Assembly (NCBI GenBank): GCA_024743405.1
Contig: JANSWP010000042.1
Location: 1 to 57,096 of the forward strand
Reading direction: 5' to 3'
Length of the DNA stretch: 57,096 bases
Source: Bacteroidota bacterium
GTDB taxonomy: Bacteria > Bacteroidota > Bacteroidia > Chitinophagales > Saprospiraceae
Within the stretch, counting starts at the first letter, position 1. The number at the start of each line of letters is the position of its first letter. The position numbers and the translations under genes were made by a program. Below, piece by piece: positions 9,113 through 18,795 of this stretch. The notes beneath the pieces were generated by a model that was given only the letters and a program-made list of their open reading frames with translations, was not told the origin of the DNA and searched no databases.

Positions 9113-10498
9113 ATGTCTTTCCAAAAAACAATTATTCCAATTGCGCTCATTCTAATACTTGGAGGTGTCTATTATTTTGTAAATGGTTCCAATGAAAAAG
9201 TTCAAGCTAATAACCTATCCACAACAGTTCAACAGGGTGAATTCAAAATTTATGTGGCAGCCACAGGAGAATTAAAGGCTCGAAATTCAGTCAAAATAAA
9301 AGGCCCAAGAGGAATGAGAAATGCAGGAATCTATAGAACCACAATTTCAGATTTGGTCGCAGAGGGAAGTGTGGTGGAAGAAGGAGATTATGTAGCTACG
9401 CTAGATCGTACAGAATTGGATACAAAAATGAAAGAAATCCAAAATGCATTGGACAAAATTCTAACCCAATTAGATCAAGCAAAAATTGATACTGCTATTG
9501 AATTAAGAGGAATAAGAGATGATCTGATCAATCTCAAATTCGGAATGAAGGAAAAAGAATTACAAGTGGAGCAAAGTCGATATGAGCCTCAAATGGTCAT
9601 TCGTCAAGCAGAAATCGATCTAGAAAAATCTAAAAGAGATTATAGTCAATTAGAACAAAAAGCAGAATTAACTAAAACCAAATCTATAGCAAAGATCTCA
9701 GAATTTATGGCCTCTCTTCGCCAAGAGCAACTTAAACTTCAACGTTTGGTAGATTTATCTGATAAATTTATTATCAATGCGCCAAAAGATGGTATGGTCA
9801 TTTATGCGAGAAGTTGGGAAGGCAAGATTGGTCCTGGATCTCAAATTTCCTCATGGGATGCCACCGTTGCAGAATTACCCGATTTAACTGAAATGATTTC
9901 TAAGACCTTTGTAAATGAGGTTGATATTTCGAAGGTTCAAAAAGGTCAAGAAACCAAAATCAAAGTAGATGCTTTTCCAGATAATGAATATTCTGGAACC
10001 ATTATTCAAGTAGCAAATATAGGCGAACAATTAAGGGGATACGACTCAAAAGTTTTTGAAGTTACTATTGAGGTTAATGAATCCGATTCAATTCTGCGAC
10101 CAGCAATGACCACAAGTATTGAGATACTCACTTACATTTACCAAGATGTTTTGTTTGTTCCACTCGAAGGACTATACAGTGATAGTTTGACCTTTGTTTA
10201 CAAAAAAGATAAAGGTAAAATTGTGAAGCAGGAGGTTGTGACAAGTGAGACCAATGATAATGAAATCATGATAGAATTCGGATTAGCTCCTGGAGATGAA
10301 ATATTGCTAGTTGAACCAGAAAATGCGGATAATCTTTCATTATACCCTATTGATCCTAATCAAAAAAAATCATTGCTAGCCAAGATTGAACAACAACGCA
10401 TAGAGCGTCAAAAAGAAGCATTAGCCAGAGCACAAAAAGTTCGAAACTATGTTCCAAGTAGAGAAGGTGGTGGCGGTAATTTTATGATCTTTAACTAA
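9113..10498 (+). CDS. HlyD/MacA-like periplasmic adaptor protein
   Basis: A 461-residue membrane-fusion protein. One N-terminal membrane anchor (IIPIALILILGGVYYFV, about residues 7-23) is followed by the first lipoyl/barrel strand set (QGEFKIYVAATGELKARNSV). A long alpha-hairpin coiled coil covers about 110-220. The second lipoyl half reads INAPKDGMVIYARSWEG, and beta-barrel and membrane-proximal domains follow to about 420. The Gly-rich C-terminus is less typical. It is predicted to bridge the downstream MacB-like permease and the TolC channel. Spacing of 69 bases to the permease supports one operon. The exported substrate is unknown. Confidence 0.9.
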   Translation: MSFQKTIIPIALILILGGVYYFVNGSNEKVQANNLSTTVQQGEFKIYVAATGELKARNSVKIKGPRGMRNAGIYRTTISDLVAEGSVVEEGDYVATLDRTELDTKMKEIQNALDKILTQLDQAKIDTAIELRGIRDDLINLKFGMKEKELQVEQSRYEPQMVIRQAEIDLEKSKRDYSQLEQKAELTKTKSIAKISEFMASLRQEQLKLQRLVDLSDKFIINAPKDGMVIYARSWEGKIGPGSQISSWDATVAELPDLTEMISKTFVNEVDISKVQKGQETKIKVDAFPDNEYSGTIIQVANIGEQLRGYDSKVFEVTIEVNESDSILRPAMTTSIEILTYIYQDVLFVPLEGLYSDSLTFVYKKDKGKIVKQEVVTSETNDNEIMIEFGLAPGDEILLVEPENADNLSLYPIDPNQKKSLLAKIEQQRIERQKEALARAQKVRNYVPSREGGGGNFMIFN

Positions 10499-10567
10499 TT
10501 TTTCAGCATTTGGATATCTAAATTCTTAACATTTAAATATCCTGAATCTCTCTATGACCTGGTTAAT

Positions 10568-11887
10568 ATGCAAAGGATAATCTTCAATTTTTTTCTAGCA
10601 ATGGAAGGCGTTTTTGCCAATAAACTCCGAGCATTCTTAACAGCTTTGGGTATCATTTTTGGAGTGGCTGCGGTCATTGCCATGTTGGCAATTGGAACAG
10701 GAGCAAAGCAGTCAATTTTGGAGCAAATGAAATTGATTGGCACTAATAATATCGTTATAAAATCTGTCATTCAAGATTCTGATGAAGGATCAAATTCGAG
10801 TGGAAATTCCTCAGAAAACGAAAAACGTCCATGGTCTCCAGGGCTAACCCAGCAGGATATTTTTGCGATACAATCTATCCTTCCAAATGTAGAAGACATC
10901 AGTCCAGAAATTATCCTTCCAACTAATATTATTCAAGGTGGAAAAATGGAAAGTGCGAGATGTATTGGCGTGACTAATTCATTTTTTGAACTCAATAATT
11001 TAGTAATAGGCACTGGCAATAATTTTCACAAGGCCCATCTAAATTTAGGTAGCCCAGTTTGTATAATTGGCAAAAATATTCAATCAAAATTCTTCCCTAA
11101 AGCAGATCCAATTGGTAAATATATAAAATGTGGTAATACCTGGTTAAAAATCATTGGTGTATTAAAAAAGCGTAAAGCGAGTAAACAAAGCTTACAGAAT
11201 CTTGGCATTAGAGATTCGAATTCAGATGTATATATACCAGTTCAGACTGCTCTTATTCGGTTTAAAAACAGAGCTACAGTCTCAAAAGCAGACTTGAAAC
11301 AACGAAATGGAAATGACGAGCGAAAAGAGAAAAATTATCACCAAATTGATAAAATTGTAGTTCGAGTAAATGACTCTAATTATTTAAGGGCATCTGCAGA
11401 TGTCATATCAAGAATCTTGAAAAGAAGGCATTATGGCATCATTGATTATGAAATAGAAGTACCCGAATTATTGTTAGAACAACAGCAAAAAACTCAAGAT
11501 ACTTTCAATTTTGTTTTAGCAGTCATCGCTGGTATCTCCTTATTGGTTGGTGGTATTGGGATTATGAATATCATGTTAGCTTCCGTGCTTGAACGCATTA
11601 AAGAAATTGGTATCCGTCGATCTCTGGGCGCAACCCAAACAGACATTATCCTTCAATTTTTGTTCGAGGCTGTCTTTATTAGCTTGATAGGTGGACTGAT
11701 CGGTATAGTAGTAGGTGTAGCATCTGCTGAAATGATTGCTTCCTCAGCGGACATTCCAACGGTGGTTTCAGCTTGGTCCATTATTCTTTCTTTTGGGGTA
11801 GCTGCTACTGTGGGTTTAATTTTCGGATTATTTCCAGCCAGAAAAGCAGCGGTACAAGATCCAATTAAGGCTTTAAGAACCGATTAA
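10568..11887 (+). CDS. MacB-like ABC transporter permease (no ATPase domain)
   Basis: A 439-residue inner-membrane protein of the MacB/FtsX permease type. A first membrane helix (about 15-40, ending in the family signature ALGIIFGVAAVIAML) is followed by a large periplasmic MacB_PCD domain (about 50-300) and three C-terminal helices near 310-335, 362-385 and 398-425. The FtsX-type signature ERIKEIGIRRSLGAT lies between the second and third helices. Unlike Escherichia coli MacB, it has no fused nucleotide-binding domain: there is no Walker A or ABC signature here or in any neighbour. It must borrow an ATPase encoded elsewhere, or act as a mechanotransducer. It lies between the adaptor and TolC genes in a likely operon. 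Confidence 0.9.
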   Translation: MQRIIFNFFLAMEGVFANKLRAFLTALGIIFGVAAVIAMLAIGTGAKQSILEQMKLIGTNNIVIKSVIQDSDEGSNSSGNSSENEKRPWSPGLTQQDIFAIQSILPNVEDISPEIILPTNIIQGGKMESARCIGVTNSFFELNNLVIGTGNNFHKAHLNLGSPVCIIGKNIQSKFFPKADPIGKYIKCGNTWLKIIGVLKKRKASKQSLQNLGIRDSNSDVYIPVQTALIRFKNRATVSKADLKQRNGNDERKEKNYHQIDKIVVRVNDSNYLRASADVISRILKRRHYGIIDYEIEVPELLLEQQQKTQDTFNFVLAVIAGISLLVGGIGIMNIMLASVLERIKEIGIRRSLGATQTDIILQFLFEAVFISLIGGLIGIVVGVASAEMIASSADIPTVVSAWSIILSFGVAATVGLIFGLFPARKAAVQDPIKALRTD

Positions 11888-11926
11888 CGATTCAACCCAA
11901 CACTTTAAATTGATTTTTAATAAAAT

Positions 11927-13423
11927 ATGAAAAACTCCTACAAAAATCTCTGCTTTCTCTTCATCCTTTCATTGGCATCAAATTTTGCGATGTCCCAAAC
12001 GGAAACCCTCAAGTTAAGTTTGCCAGAAATCATCGCCTTAGCACAAAGTGATGCCCCTGATGTGTTAATTAATAAAGCTCGTTTGTCCAATAATTATTGG
12101 CAATTTCAATCTTCTCAATCTTTGTTACGACCGACCATCAATTTGACATCTGACTTGCCAGATTTGAATAGGAATATTGATATTGTAACCCTCCCTACAG
12201 GTCGGGACACCTTTATACAACGTGCCCAGATGAGAACCAATGTTGGGTTACAATTATCTCAGCAAGTGCCTTGGACTGGAGGTACTATTTTTGCCAGTAC
12301 TAGACTCCAAAGGCTAGATTTATTTAATGAGACATTTGGAGATTCAAAATCATATTTTTCTACTCCTTTCTCTCTTGGTTTTTCCCAACCGATATTTGGT
12401 TTTAATGAGTTAAAATGGGATCAAAAAATTCAACCATTAGTTTATCAGGAAGCGACAAAACAATTTGCTGAAAATATGGAAGCCGTTGGTTTTGAAGCCG
12501 CTCAGCTCTTTTTTGAGTTATATATTGCCCAATTAAATTTGAAAGCAGCCACGCAAGATAAAGCAAACGCAGATACACTTTTCAATATTTCAAAAGGCCG
12601 TTTTGAAGTAGGCCGAATTGCAGAGACTGAATTATTACAAATCGAATTAAGTGCGATGAATGCGGATGCAACTGTCGCTCAGGCGGTTTTGGACTTAACT
12701 ACTAGTACAGAGGAGTTGAGAAACTTTTTAGGGATAAAACAAGCCATAGAGTTTGATTTAACGCCACCAACAGAAATTCCCATTTTTCAAATTGATGCAC
12801 AATCTGCATTAAAATATGCTATGCAAAACAGGAGTGAGATTATTGGATTTGAACGTCGCCGTATTGAAGCTGAATCAGAGGTTGCCAGAGCAAAATCGAA
12901 TAGTGGTTTAAATGCTGATATCTTCGCGTCTTTTAGCCTTTCTAAGACCGCTAAAGAACTGAGCGATTCTTACTCTTCTCCTTTAAATACAAATGAAAGA
13001 TTTTCTGTTGGACTCAATGTACCAATAGCCGATTGGGGACGAGCAAAATCAAGATTGGAAGTTGCAAGATCTAATCAAGAAGTTACCAGTATGTTGATTG
13101 AGCAAGAACAAATTTCATTCAAGCAAGAAATTCTTCTGAAGGTGCAACAATTTGATCTATTAAGAAATCAAGTCGAGTTAGCACTCAGAGCCTATGATGT
13201 TTCTCAAAAAAGACAAGAATTAACTCGAAACAGATATTATATCGGCAAAATTGGAATAACAGAATTAGGAATAGCGATTTCAGAACAAGAGTCAGCTAGA
13301 AGAGGGTACATGAATGCTTTGCGTTCATTTTGGTTAGCTTTTTATGAACTCCGTCAAATAACCCTATATGATTTCGAAAGAAATATTTCTCTAGTTAAGA
13401 AAATAGATTTTTTGAATAATTGA
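11927..13423 (+). CDS. TolC family outer-membrane efflux protein
   Basis: A 498-residue outer-membrane channel. The signal peptide ends at AMSQ (about residue 24). Two tandem OEP repeats are visible: the first spans about 30-265 with the long helical EAAQLFFELYIAQLNLKAATQDKANADTL region cut here only for description, and the second about 285-485 with SRLEVARSNQEVTS-like helices. The central strands (SLGFSQPIF and FSVGLNVPIADWG) resemble the beta-barrel signatures of TolC proteins. Spacing of 39 bases from the permease gene makes it the third gene of the export operon. It forms a trimeric exit duct docking on the adaptor. Confidence 0.92.
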   Translation: MKNSYKNLCFLFILSLASNFAMSQTETLKLSLPEIIALAQSDAPDVLINKARLSNNYWQFQSSQSLLRPTINLTSDLPDLNRNIDIVTLPTGRDTFIQRAQMRTNVGLQLSQQVPWTGGTIFASTRLQRLDLFNETFGDSKSYFSTPFSLGFSQPIFGFNELKWDQKIQPLVYQEATKQFAENMEAVGFEAAQLFFELYIAQLNLKAATQDKANADTLFNISKGRFEVGRIAETELLQIELSAMNADATVAQAVLDLTTSTEELRNFLGIKQAIEFDLTPPTEIPIFQIDAQSALKYAMQNRSEIIGFERRRIEAESEVARAKSNSGLNADIFASFSLSKTAKELSDSYSSPLNTNERFSVGLNVPIADWGRAKSRLEVARSNQEVTSMLIEQEQISFKQEILLKVQQFDLLRNQVELALRAYDVSQKRQELTRNRYYIGKIGITELGIAISEQESARRGYMNALRSFWLAFYELRQITLYDFERNISLVKKIDFLNN

Positions 13424-13433
13424 CACTCAAAGG

Positions 13434-13595
13434 TTAGGGAGCAGGAAATAAGGTACCCAAATTTTGCACAGCTATTTTTTATTCAGTCGAGGCAAAAAAC
13501 GCAGACATACCCATAGGGATGGTGAGTATTTTTAACGAAAAATGAAGGCAAAAGAGCAAGTGAAATGGGTAGGTTATTTGTTTCTTACTCCCTTA
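13434..13595 (+). repeat. Dispersed TIR element, full copy (forward orientation)
   Basis: A 162-base element flanked by TTA at 13434-13436 and 13593-13595. Left end GGGAGCAGGAAATAA pairs with right end TTATTTGTTTCTTACTCCC, with GTACCC/GGGTA further in. Box A (GAGGCAAAAAACGCAG) begins at 13489. The internal stem CATACC/GGGATG at 13506-13521 has one mismatch, and box B (GTGAGTATTTTTAACG) is at 13522-13537. It lies between the tolC-like gene and the hybrid kinase gene. Confidence 0.75.
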
Positions 13596-14078
13596 AAACA
13601 TAAATTCAATTCTTATTTAGGCACAAGTTTATTCTCTAAAGATTTTTCTATCTAATCAACCATCCTTATTGTCAAAAGGGTATTTAAAAAAGCGAGCTCA
13701 TAAATTCCAACAATAAACATTCAAACCATTTGATGTTATAATCATTGCTAACATCGGCATTATATTTGCGTAAATATCCTAATGTTTCCCCCTGTTACAA
13801 GTTTGTACCCCTTAAATATATATTTAATTTTTGGAGAATTTGAAAATATAGATATACACTAATCTTTATTTTTTGTACATCCTTTTATTTTCAAATCTTC
13901 TTATCCATTTGATAATCAATAGATTAAGGTCGAAAAAATGAATTGAGCTATTTATTCCAAAATAACTTTCTCATTTTTCATAATCTCAAAGCATTTACCG
14001 ATTTTTTCAAAAATCTACCATCTATTGCCTTTCATATCTGGACAACGTTAAATATAGATTTAAACAAATACTATACTT
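13596..14078 (+). other. AT-rich upstream region of the hybrid kinase
   Basis: No gene seen. A perfect TAnnTTTG match (TATATTTG, 13761-13768) could be a promoter about 310 bases upstream of the kinase start, but no well-spaced -33 element was found. That would leave an unusually long 5' leader. Confidence 0.3.
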
Positions 14079-16643
14079 ATGAAAAATCGTGTTCTGGCGA
14101 TTTTACTGGTTTTTGTCAGTTTGAGCCTCTCCGGGAATCCCATCAACCTAGATAGTTTAAAGCAATTGACCTCTAATGTAAATGGCATTGAGAAGGTGAT
14201 AAAATTGAATGAAATAGCTATTTCATTAGCGGAGCAAGATCCAAATATTGCGTTGATTTTTGCAGAGGAGGCCATGCAACTAGCCAAAACGTTTAATGAT
14301 TCTAGACAAATTGCTAATAGCCATAATACGATTGGAGTTATCTTTCAATCAAAAAATGATTATACCAACGCGATGAAGTCCTATGTGGAAGCATTACGCA
14401 TTCAAAATGATTTAGGGAACGATGCAGGGCTAGCAGAATCAAAGGATCACATAGGACAAGTATTTTTTCTTCAAGAAAATTATACTCAGGCAGAAGAAAA
14501 CCTTTCGGAAGCTTTAGAAATATTAGAACGAATAAAAGATGTAAATGGTGCCGCCCTAAGCCATAAAAACTTGGCAGATGTTTATTTGGCAAAAGAAATT
14601 TATGGAAAGGCTTTAGAACATTATAGAACGGCCTTAGACTTGAACTTAGAAATTGAACATTTGGAAGAAGCTGCCAAAATTGCGAATCATATTGGAAAAA
14701 TATCAACAGATTTGGGAGACTATGATGGTGCATTAGTTTACTATTATATGTCTAGAGACTTGCATACTTCTATGGAAGATTTACCCAAAATAGCTACTGA
14801 CTTTAACAACATCGCACTCACATTAATTGCTCAAGGGGCTTATGATGAAGCAATTCAAGAGAATACTACCGCATTTGAAATAAGACAGGAAATCAATGAT
14901 GAATATGGTAAAGCAGAGAGTTTTAAAAATTTTGGAATTATTTATTCTAAGACAGGAAATGACCAAAAAGCAAAAGAGAATTTAGCTAAAAGCTATACAC
15001 TTCTTCAAAACCTTAAACCAAAACAAGGAGTTCCTGAGCTTTATCATTCCATCTCTAAAGCCTATGCTAATTTAGCAGAATATGAAAAAGCATACGCCAA
15101 TCATTTAGCTTTTGCCAATAGCCGTGATTTAGTTTTTAATCAGGAAAAAGCAAAGGCACTATTGGATTTAACAACGAAATATGAGTCTGAATTTGCCGCC
15201 GAAAAACAGCAACGGACCATTGAATTGTTAGAGATGGAAAATGCTTCAAGTAAAAGAGTCCGTTATTTCTTATTTGCTGTATTGGGGCTAATTGTCACTT
15301 TACTTTTGAACGTATTTTTATCAAACAAAAGAAAACAAAGAGATAATCAATTATTATTAGCGAAAAATGAAAAAATACAACGCCAACATGAAGAAATAGA
15401 TATAAAAAATCTTGAACTTGAAGATAAAAATGCCAATCTAGATTTACTTAATAAAAAATTGGTTGACGAAATGGCTGAGAGAGAATCGATAGAAAAATCC
15501 TCTTTTGCTAGAGATCGATTCCTTGCGACCATGAGTCATGAAATGCGTACTCCAATAAATATCATTATTGGCTTAACCCACCTACTTTTAGATGAAAATC
15601 CAAGAGAAGACCAAATCGAACACTTAAGAACATTACAGTTTTCTGCTAATAATTTGGTAGTATTTATTAATGATGTTTTAGATTTCTCAAAAATTGAAGC
15701 AGGTAAATTGGATCTTGAAAGCAGAGAATTTTCACCGCATAAGTTAATTCTTGACATCGGAAATCGATTCGAGACACAAGCCAAGGAGAAAGTTGTTGAC
15801 ATGAATTATGATTATGACCAGAAAATCCCTAACAAATTAATGGGAGATCCTGCTCGATTAAATCAAATCATTACCAATCTAGTCGCTACCTCTTATTCTT
15901 ACACTGAAAATGGGAAAATTGATATTAGTTTAGAATTAGAAGAATTGAATAGAAAAACGGCCAATCTAAAATTAACGATTAAGGATACTGGAGTCAAAAT
16001 TGAGCAAGAAAGAATCGATGAGATGTATCGAAACTTAACCAACCCAACTCAGGATATTTTTGACGGATATGCAAGTAACAATCTGACATTAGCTATTACA
16101 AAACGATTAGTAGATTTACAAAAAGGGCATATTAAAGTAAATGATGTCGAAGCAATAGAAGGCAATCAATTTACGGTCTATCTACCATTCAAGATTCCAT
16201 TGAGTAAGGAGAAAAGAGTGGCTAAACAAAAGTCCATCATTAATTATGCAAACCTTGCCAATAATAAAATATTACTAGTTGAGGATAATAAGATCAACCA
16301 ACTTGTCGTCGCAAAAATGCTTCGAAAACTGAATATCGAAGTTGTTACCGCAAATGATGGGCTATTAGCGCTAGAAGAATTTGACAAACAAAATTTTAAT
16401 CTTGTTTTGATGGATATTCAAATGCCTAATATGGATGGATATCGTGCGACAGCTGAAATGCGAAAACATGCAGACCCAATAAAAAGAGAAATTCCAATTA
16501 TTGCCTTGACTGCATCGGCCTTTTTGACAGAGAAGGAAAAAGCCAAATTATTCGGAATGAACGATCATGTAGGAAAGCCATTTGGTCCAGATGAGTTATT
16601 GGATAAAATTAGTAGCCTTTTGGAAATCCAGAAAAATGCTTGA
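14079..16643 (+). CDS. TPR hybrid histidine kinase with degenerate ATP-binding domain
   Basis: An 854-residue membrane signalling protein. It has a signal peptide, six or more tetratricopeptide repeats (about 25-345), a transmembrane helix (about 393-415) and a coiled coil (about 420-475). HisKA follows with the phospho-acceptor His487 in MSHEMRTP, then an HATPase_c-like domain (about 590-700) and a C-terminal receiver with Asp779 in LMDIQMPNMDG and the conserved Lys in GKPF. The HATPase domain has lost key features: the N-box Asn/Lys positions read NLVATSYSYT (Thr604 where Asn is expected), the G1 box is DTGVKI rather than DTGxGI, and the G2 glycines read YASNNLTLAI. ATP binding is therefore doubtful. 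It may be a pseudokinase that accepts phosphate in trans or acts as a scaffold. No partner regulator is adjacent. Confidence 0.9.
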   Translation: MKNRVLAILLVFVSLSLSGNPINLDSLKQLTSNVNGIEKVIKLNEIAISLAEQDPNIALIFAEEAMQLAKTFNDSRQIANSHNTIGVIFQSKNDYTNAMKSYVEALRIQNDLGNDAGLAESKDHIGQVFFLQENYTQAEENLSEALEILERIKDVNGAALSHKNLADVYLAKEIYGKALEHYRTALDLNLEIEHLEEAAKIANHIGKISTDLGDYDGALVYYYMSRDLHTSMEDLPKIATDFNNIALTLIAQGAYDEAIQENTTAFEIRQEINDEYGKAESFKNFGIIYSKTGNDQKAKENLAKSYTLLQNLKPKQGVPELYHSISKAYANLAEYEKAYANHLAFANSRDLVFNQEKAKALLDLTTKYESEFAAEKQQRTIELLEMENASSKRVRYFLFAVLGLIVTLLLNVFLSNKRKQRDNQLLLAKNEKIQRQHEEIDIKNLELEDKNANLDLLNKKLVDEMAERESIEKSSFARDRFLATMSHEMRTPINIIIGLTHLLLDENPREDQIEHLRTLQFSANNLVVFINDVLDFSKIEAGKLDLESREFSPHKLILDIGNRFETQAKEKVVDMNYDYDQKIPNKLMGDPARLNQIITNLVATSYSYTENGKIDISLELEELNRKTANLKLTIKDTGVKIEQERIDEMYRNLTNPTQDIFDGYASNNLTLAITKRLVDLQKGHIKVNDVEAIEGNQFTVYLPFKIPLSKEKRVAKQKSIINYANLANNKILLVEDNKINQLVVAKMLRKLNIEVVTANDGLLALEEFDKQNFNLVLMDIQMPNMDGYRATAEMRKHADPIKREIPIIALTASAFLTEKEKAKLFGMNDHVGKPFGPDELLDKISSLLEIQKNA

Positions 16644-16654
16644 TTTCTAGCTTT

Positions 16655-16689
16655 AATTCATCAGATAACTTTCCGTTATCTGATGAATT
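16655..16689. terminator. Bidirectional terminator hairpin
   Basis: Perfect 15-bp stem (16655-16669 with 16675-16689, AATTCATCAGATAAC and its complement) with a 5-base loop. It sits between convergent genes (hybrid kinase and HU-CCDC81 protein). Tails are A/T-rich on both sides but without a long T-run. Confidence 0.7.
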
Positions 16690-16743
16690 TCAACCTTACA
16701 ACTTTAACACTAGCATAAAATCTAACGAAGCGTAATAAAAACA

Positions 16744-17760
16744 TTATTCTTCCCAAACCTTAGGAGTTGTTTTATACATCTTTTTCAAATCATCTAACAA
16801 TTCAGAAAGCTCCTCTTCTTTTTCGTAAAATTTGACCACCCCCACTCTAGTCAATTTTCCATCTTTCATCGATTTGGGTTGAAATCCATCTGAAAGAAGT
16901 GTTTTCATAAATTTTTCGACATTATTTTTATTGCCAAAACTATGAATAATAATAAAAGCTTCTTTCTGATTCGGGGCAATAGTAGGAGCCTCCGTATTTA
17001 TGTCATCACTGGTGTTATTATTAGTATCATCAATTGAATTATCCATAGCTAAATCTTCAATATCCTCTGGATCATCAAGTAAGCTTTCTTCCGATGGCTT
17101 TTGATTAATTCGCTCAGAATTGATTGCCATTTCATCTCTGCTATTGTTTCCACTATCCTCTTTAGTTAACATAAATAAACTGAATAGCAGAATAACGATC
17201 GTCAGGACTGCCAAAATGGGTAAACCAACCCTCATCCAAACAGGCAAAATGGAGTCAGAGGATTTCGATCTTGAAGTACTAGGAGGATGAGCCATTGGTT
17301 TTGATTGATTTGATGCACGGATACTTGTTCCTTTTTCTCTCAAAATTGGGAAAAAATTAATATCTGGAAGTCCAAAAGAAGCAGTATTAAAGTTATTCGC
17401 CTCTGGAATAAACTTATAGTTATTCTCATAGTCTCGATATAACTTACCCACTTTAGGGAAAACAACCATTTCCTTATTTTCTATTGTTTTCATTAACTCT
17501 TTTACGAATGTTTGAATGGCTGTTTCTGCTTGTTCTGAGGAAATATCATATTTTTTTTGCAGGTGATTTACCAACACTCCATCATTTATCAATAGGTTTT
17601 GATTGAACTCCAATTCTTTAGAAGGTGGAGCCAATTCTCCTTGAACGTAATCTATTGTGGCCGATTTATAGTCCGTTACAAATGCCCCTAATCCAGGTAA
17701 TACAACCGTTTGATGTTCATACAATAGGTCAACAATAGCAGCCGTAATATCGATTTTCAT
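16744..17760 (-). CDS. HU-CCDC81 and SPOR domain protein
   Basis: A 338-residue Bacteroidota-type envelope protein. Two N-terminal CCDC81-like HU domains (about 1-60, with VVLPGLGAFVTDY, and about 60-120, with VFPKVGKLYRD) precede a basic Ser/Pro linker. One transmembrane helix follows (about 178-198), then an acidic low-complexity stretch (about 205-262) and a C-terminal SPOR domain (about 265-335). SPOR domains bind denuded peptidoglycan at division sites, whereas the HU-like part would lie in the cytoplasm. The architecture suggests a link between the nucleoid or cytoplasmic filaments and the septal wall, but no role is proven. It is transcribed divergently from the SDR gene across 104 bases. 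Confidence 0.88.
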   Translation of the reverse strand: MKIDITAAIVDLLYEHQTVVLPGLGAFVTDYKSATIDYVQGELAPPSKELEFNQNLLINDGVLVNHLQKKYDISSEQAETAIQTFVKELMKTIENKEMVVFPKVGKLYRDYENNYKFIPEANNFNTASFGLPDINFFPILREKGTSIRASNQSKPMAHPPSTSRSKSSDSILPVWMRVGLPILAVLTIVILLFSLFMLTKEDSGNNSRDEMAINSERINQKPSEESLLDDPEDIEDLAMDNSIDDTNNNTSDDINTEAPTIAPNQKEAFIIIHSFGNKNNVEKFMKTLLSDGFQPKSMKDGKLTRVGVVKFYEKEEELSELLDDLKKMYKTTPKVWEE

Positions 17761-17864
17761 TCTAATATTTTTTTGAAGATTTCTCTAAAGCAGTCAATAA
17801 TCCCAAGTCCAAATTTAGAATTATCTTTTAAAATTTTGTTTACCTTGACCAATTAAAAAAAACC

Positions 17865-18722
17865 ATGCAATACATCTTAATTACCGGAGCTTCGACAGGG
17901 ATTGGTTACACTACAACAAAATATTTAATAGAACACGGCTATTTTGTTTTTGGAAGTGTCCGAAAAGCAACAGATGCCCATCGGTTAGAAAATGAATTTG
18001 GCGAAAAATTTAAGGCACTCCTTTTTGATGTAAAAGATGAAGACGCCATTCAAAAATCAAAGGCAGAAGTAGAGAATATATTGGGTTCCAATAACCTTAC
18101 GGCATTAATCAATAATGCAGGTATTGTCGTTTTCGGTCCCCTACAACACCTACCATTTGAAGAATTTCAAAATCAATTTGAAGTGAATGTGTTTGGAGTA
18201 TTAAGAGTCACACAGGCTTTTTTACCACTTCTGGGAGCAGATAAAAAAAGGAAAGGATCTCCAGGCAAAATTATTAATATCAGTTCTGTATCAGGTACTT
18301 TTACGAATCCCTTTTTGGTACCCTATTGTGCTTCCAAATTTGCACTAGAATCATTAACAGATGGACTTAGGCGAGAATTGCTTATATATGGGATAGATGC
18401 CATCTCTATTCAACCTGGACCAATTAAAACACCTATTTGGACTAAAGCAAAATTGCCTGATAATCAATACGATAACACTGATTACGACCCAGTGTTGAAA
18501 GGTACAGATAAGATGATTGCAAAAACAGAACGGAATGCGATTGACCCAATAAATATTGCCCAATTGATCCACAAGATTTTGAGAAAAAGAAAACCGAAAA
18601 CAAAATATATTATTATGAGAAATAGTTTACCAATTAGGTTCGTTCGATTATTACCAGACCGCTGGGTAGATAAAATTTTCAAAATCCAGATTAATAAAAT
18701 TCTAGAAAAATCATTAACTTAA
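17865..18722 (+). CDS. Short-chain dehydrogenase/reductase
   Basis: A 285-residue classical SDR. The cofactor motif TGASTGIG (residues 7-14), NNAG after strand 4, the catalytic Ser in INISSVSG and the YxxxK pair (Tyr154, Lys158 in PYCASK) are all present, as is the PGPIKT loop. The C-terminal extension of about 60 residues, rich in Arg/Lys and predicted helical, resembles retinol-dehydrogenase-like or DltE-like SDRs. Substrate unknown. It is a probable single-gene unit facing away from the HU-CCDC81 gene. Confidence 0.9.
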   Translation: MQYILITGASTGIGYTTTKYLIEHGYFVFGSVRKATDAHRLENEFGEKFKALLFDVKDEDAIQKSKAEVENILGSNNLTALINNAGIVVFGPLQHLPFEEFQNQFEVNVFGVLRVTQAFLPLLGADKKRKGSPGKIINISSVSGTFTNPFLVPYCASKFALESLTDGLRRELLIYGIDAISIQPGPIKTPIWTKAKLPDNQYDNTDYDPVLKGTDKMIAKTERNAIDPINIAQLIHKILRKRKPKTKYIIMRNSLPIRFVRLLPDRWVDKIFKIQINKILEKSLT

Positions 18723-18795
18723 TAACGAGATTTATCGAGTTGGTAAGAAACAATCTACCTTAATCCTCAACAATAATTTGTTCCCATTAGAGAAT

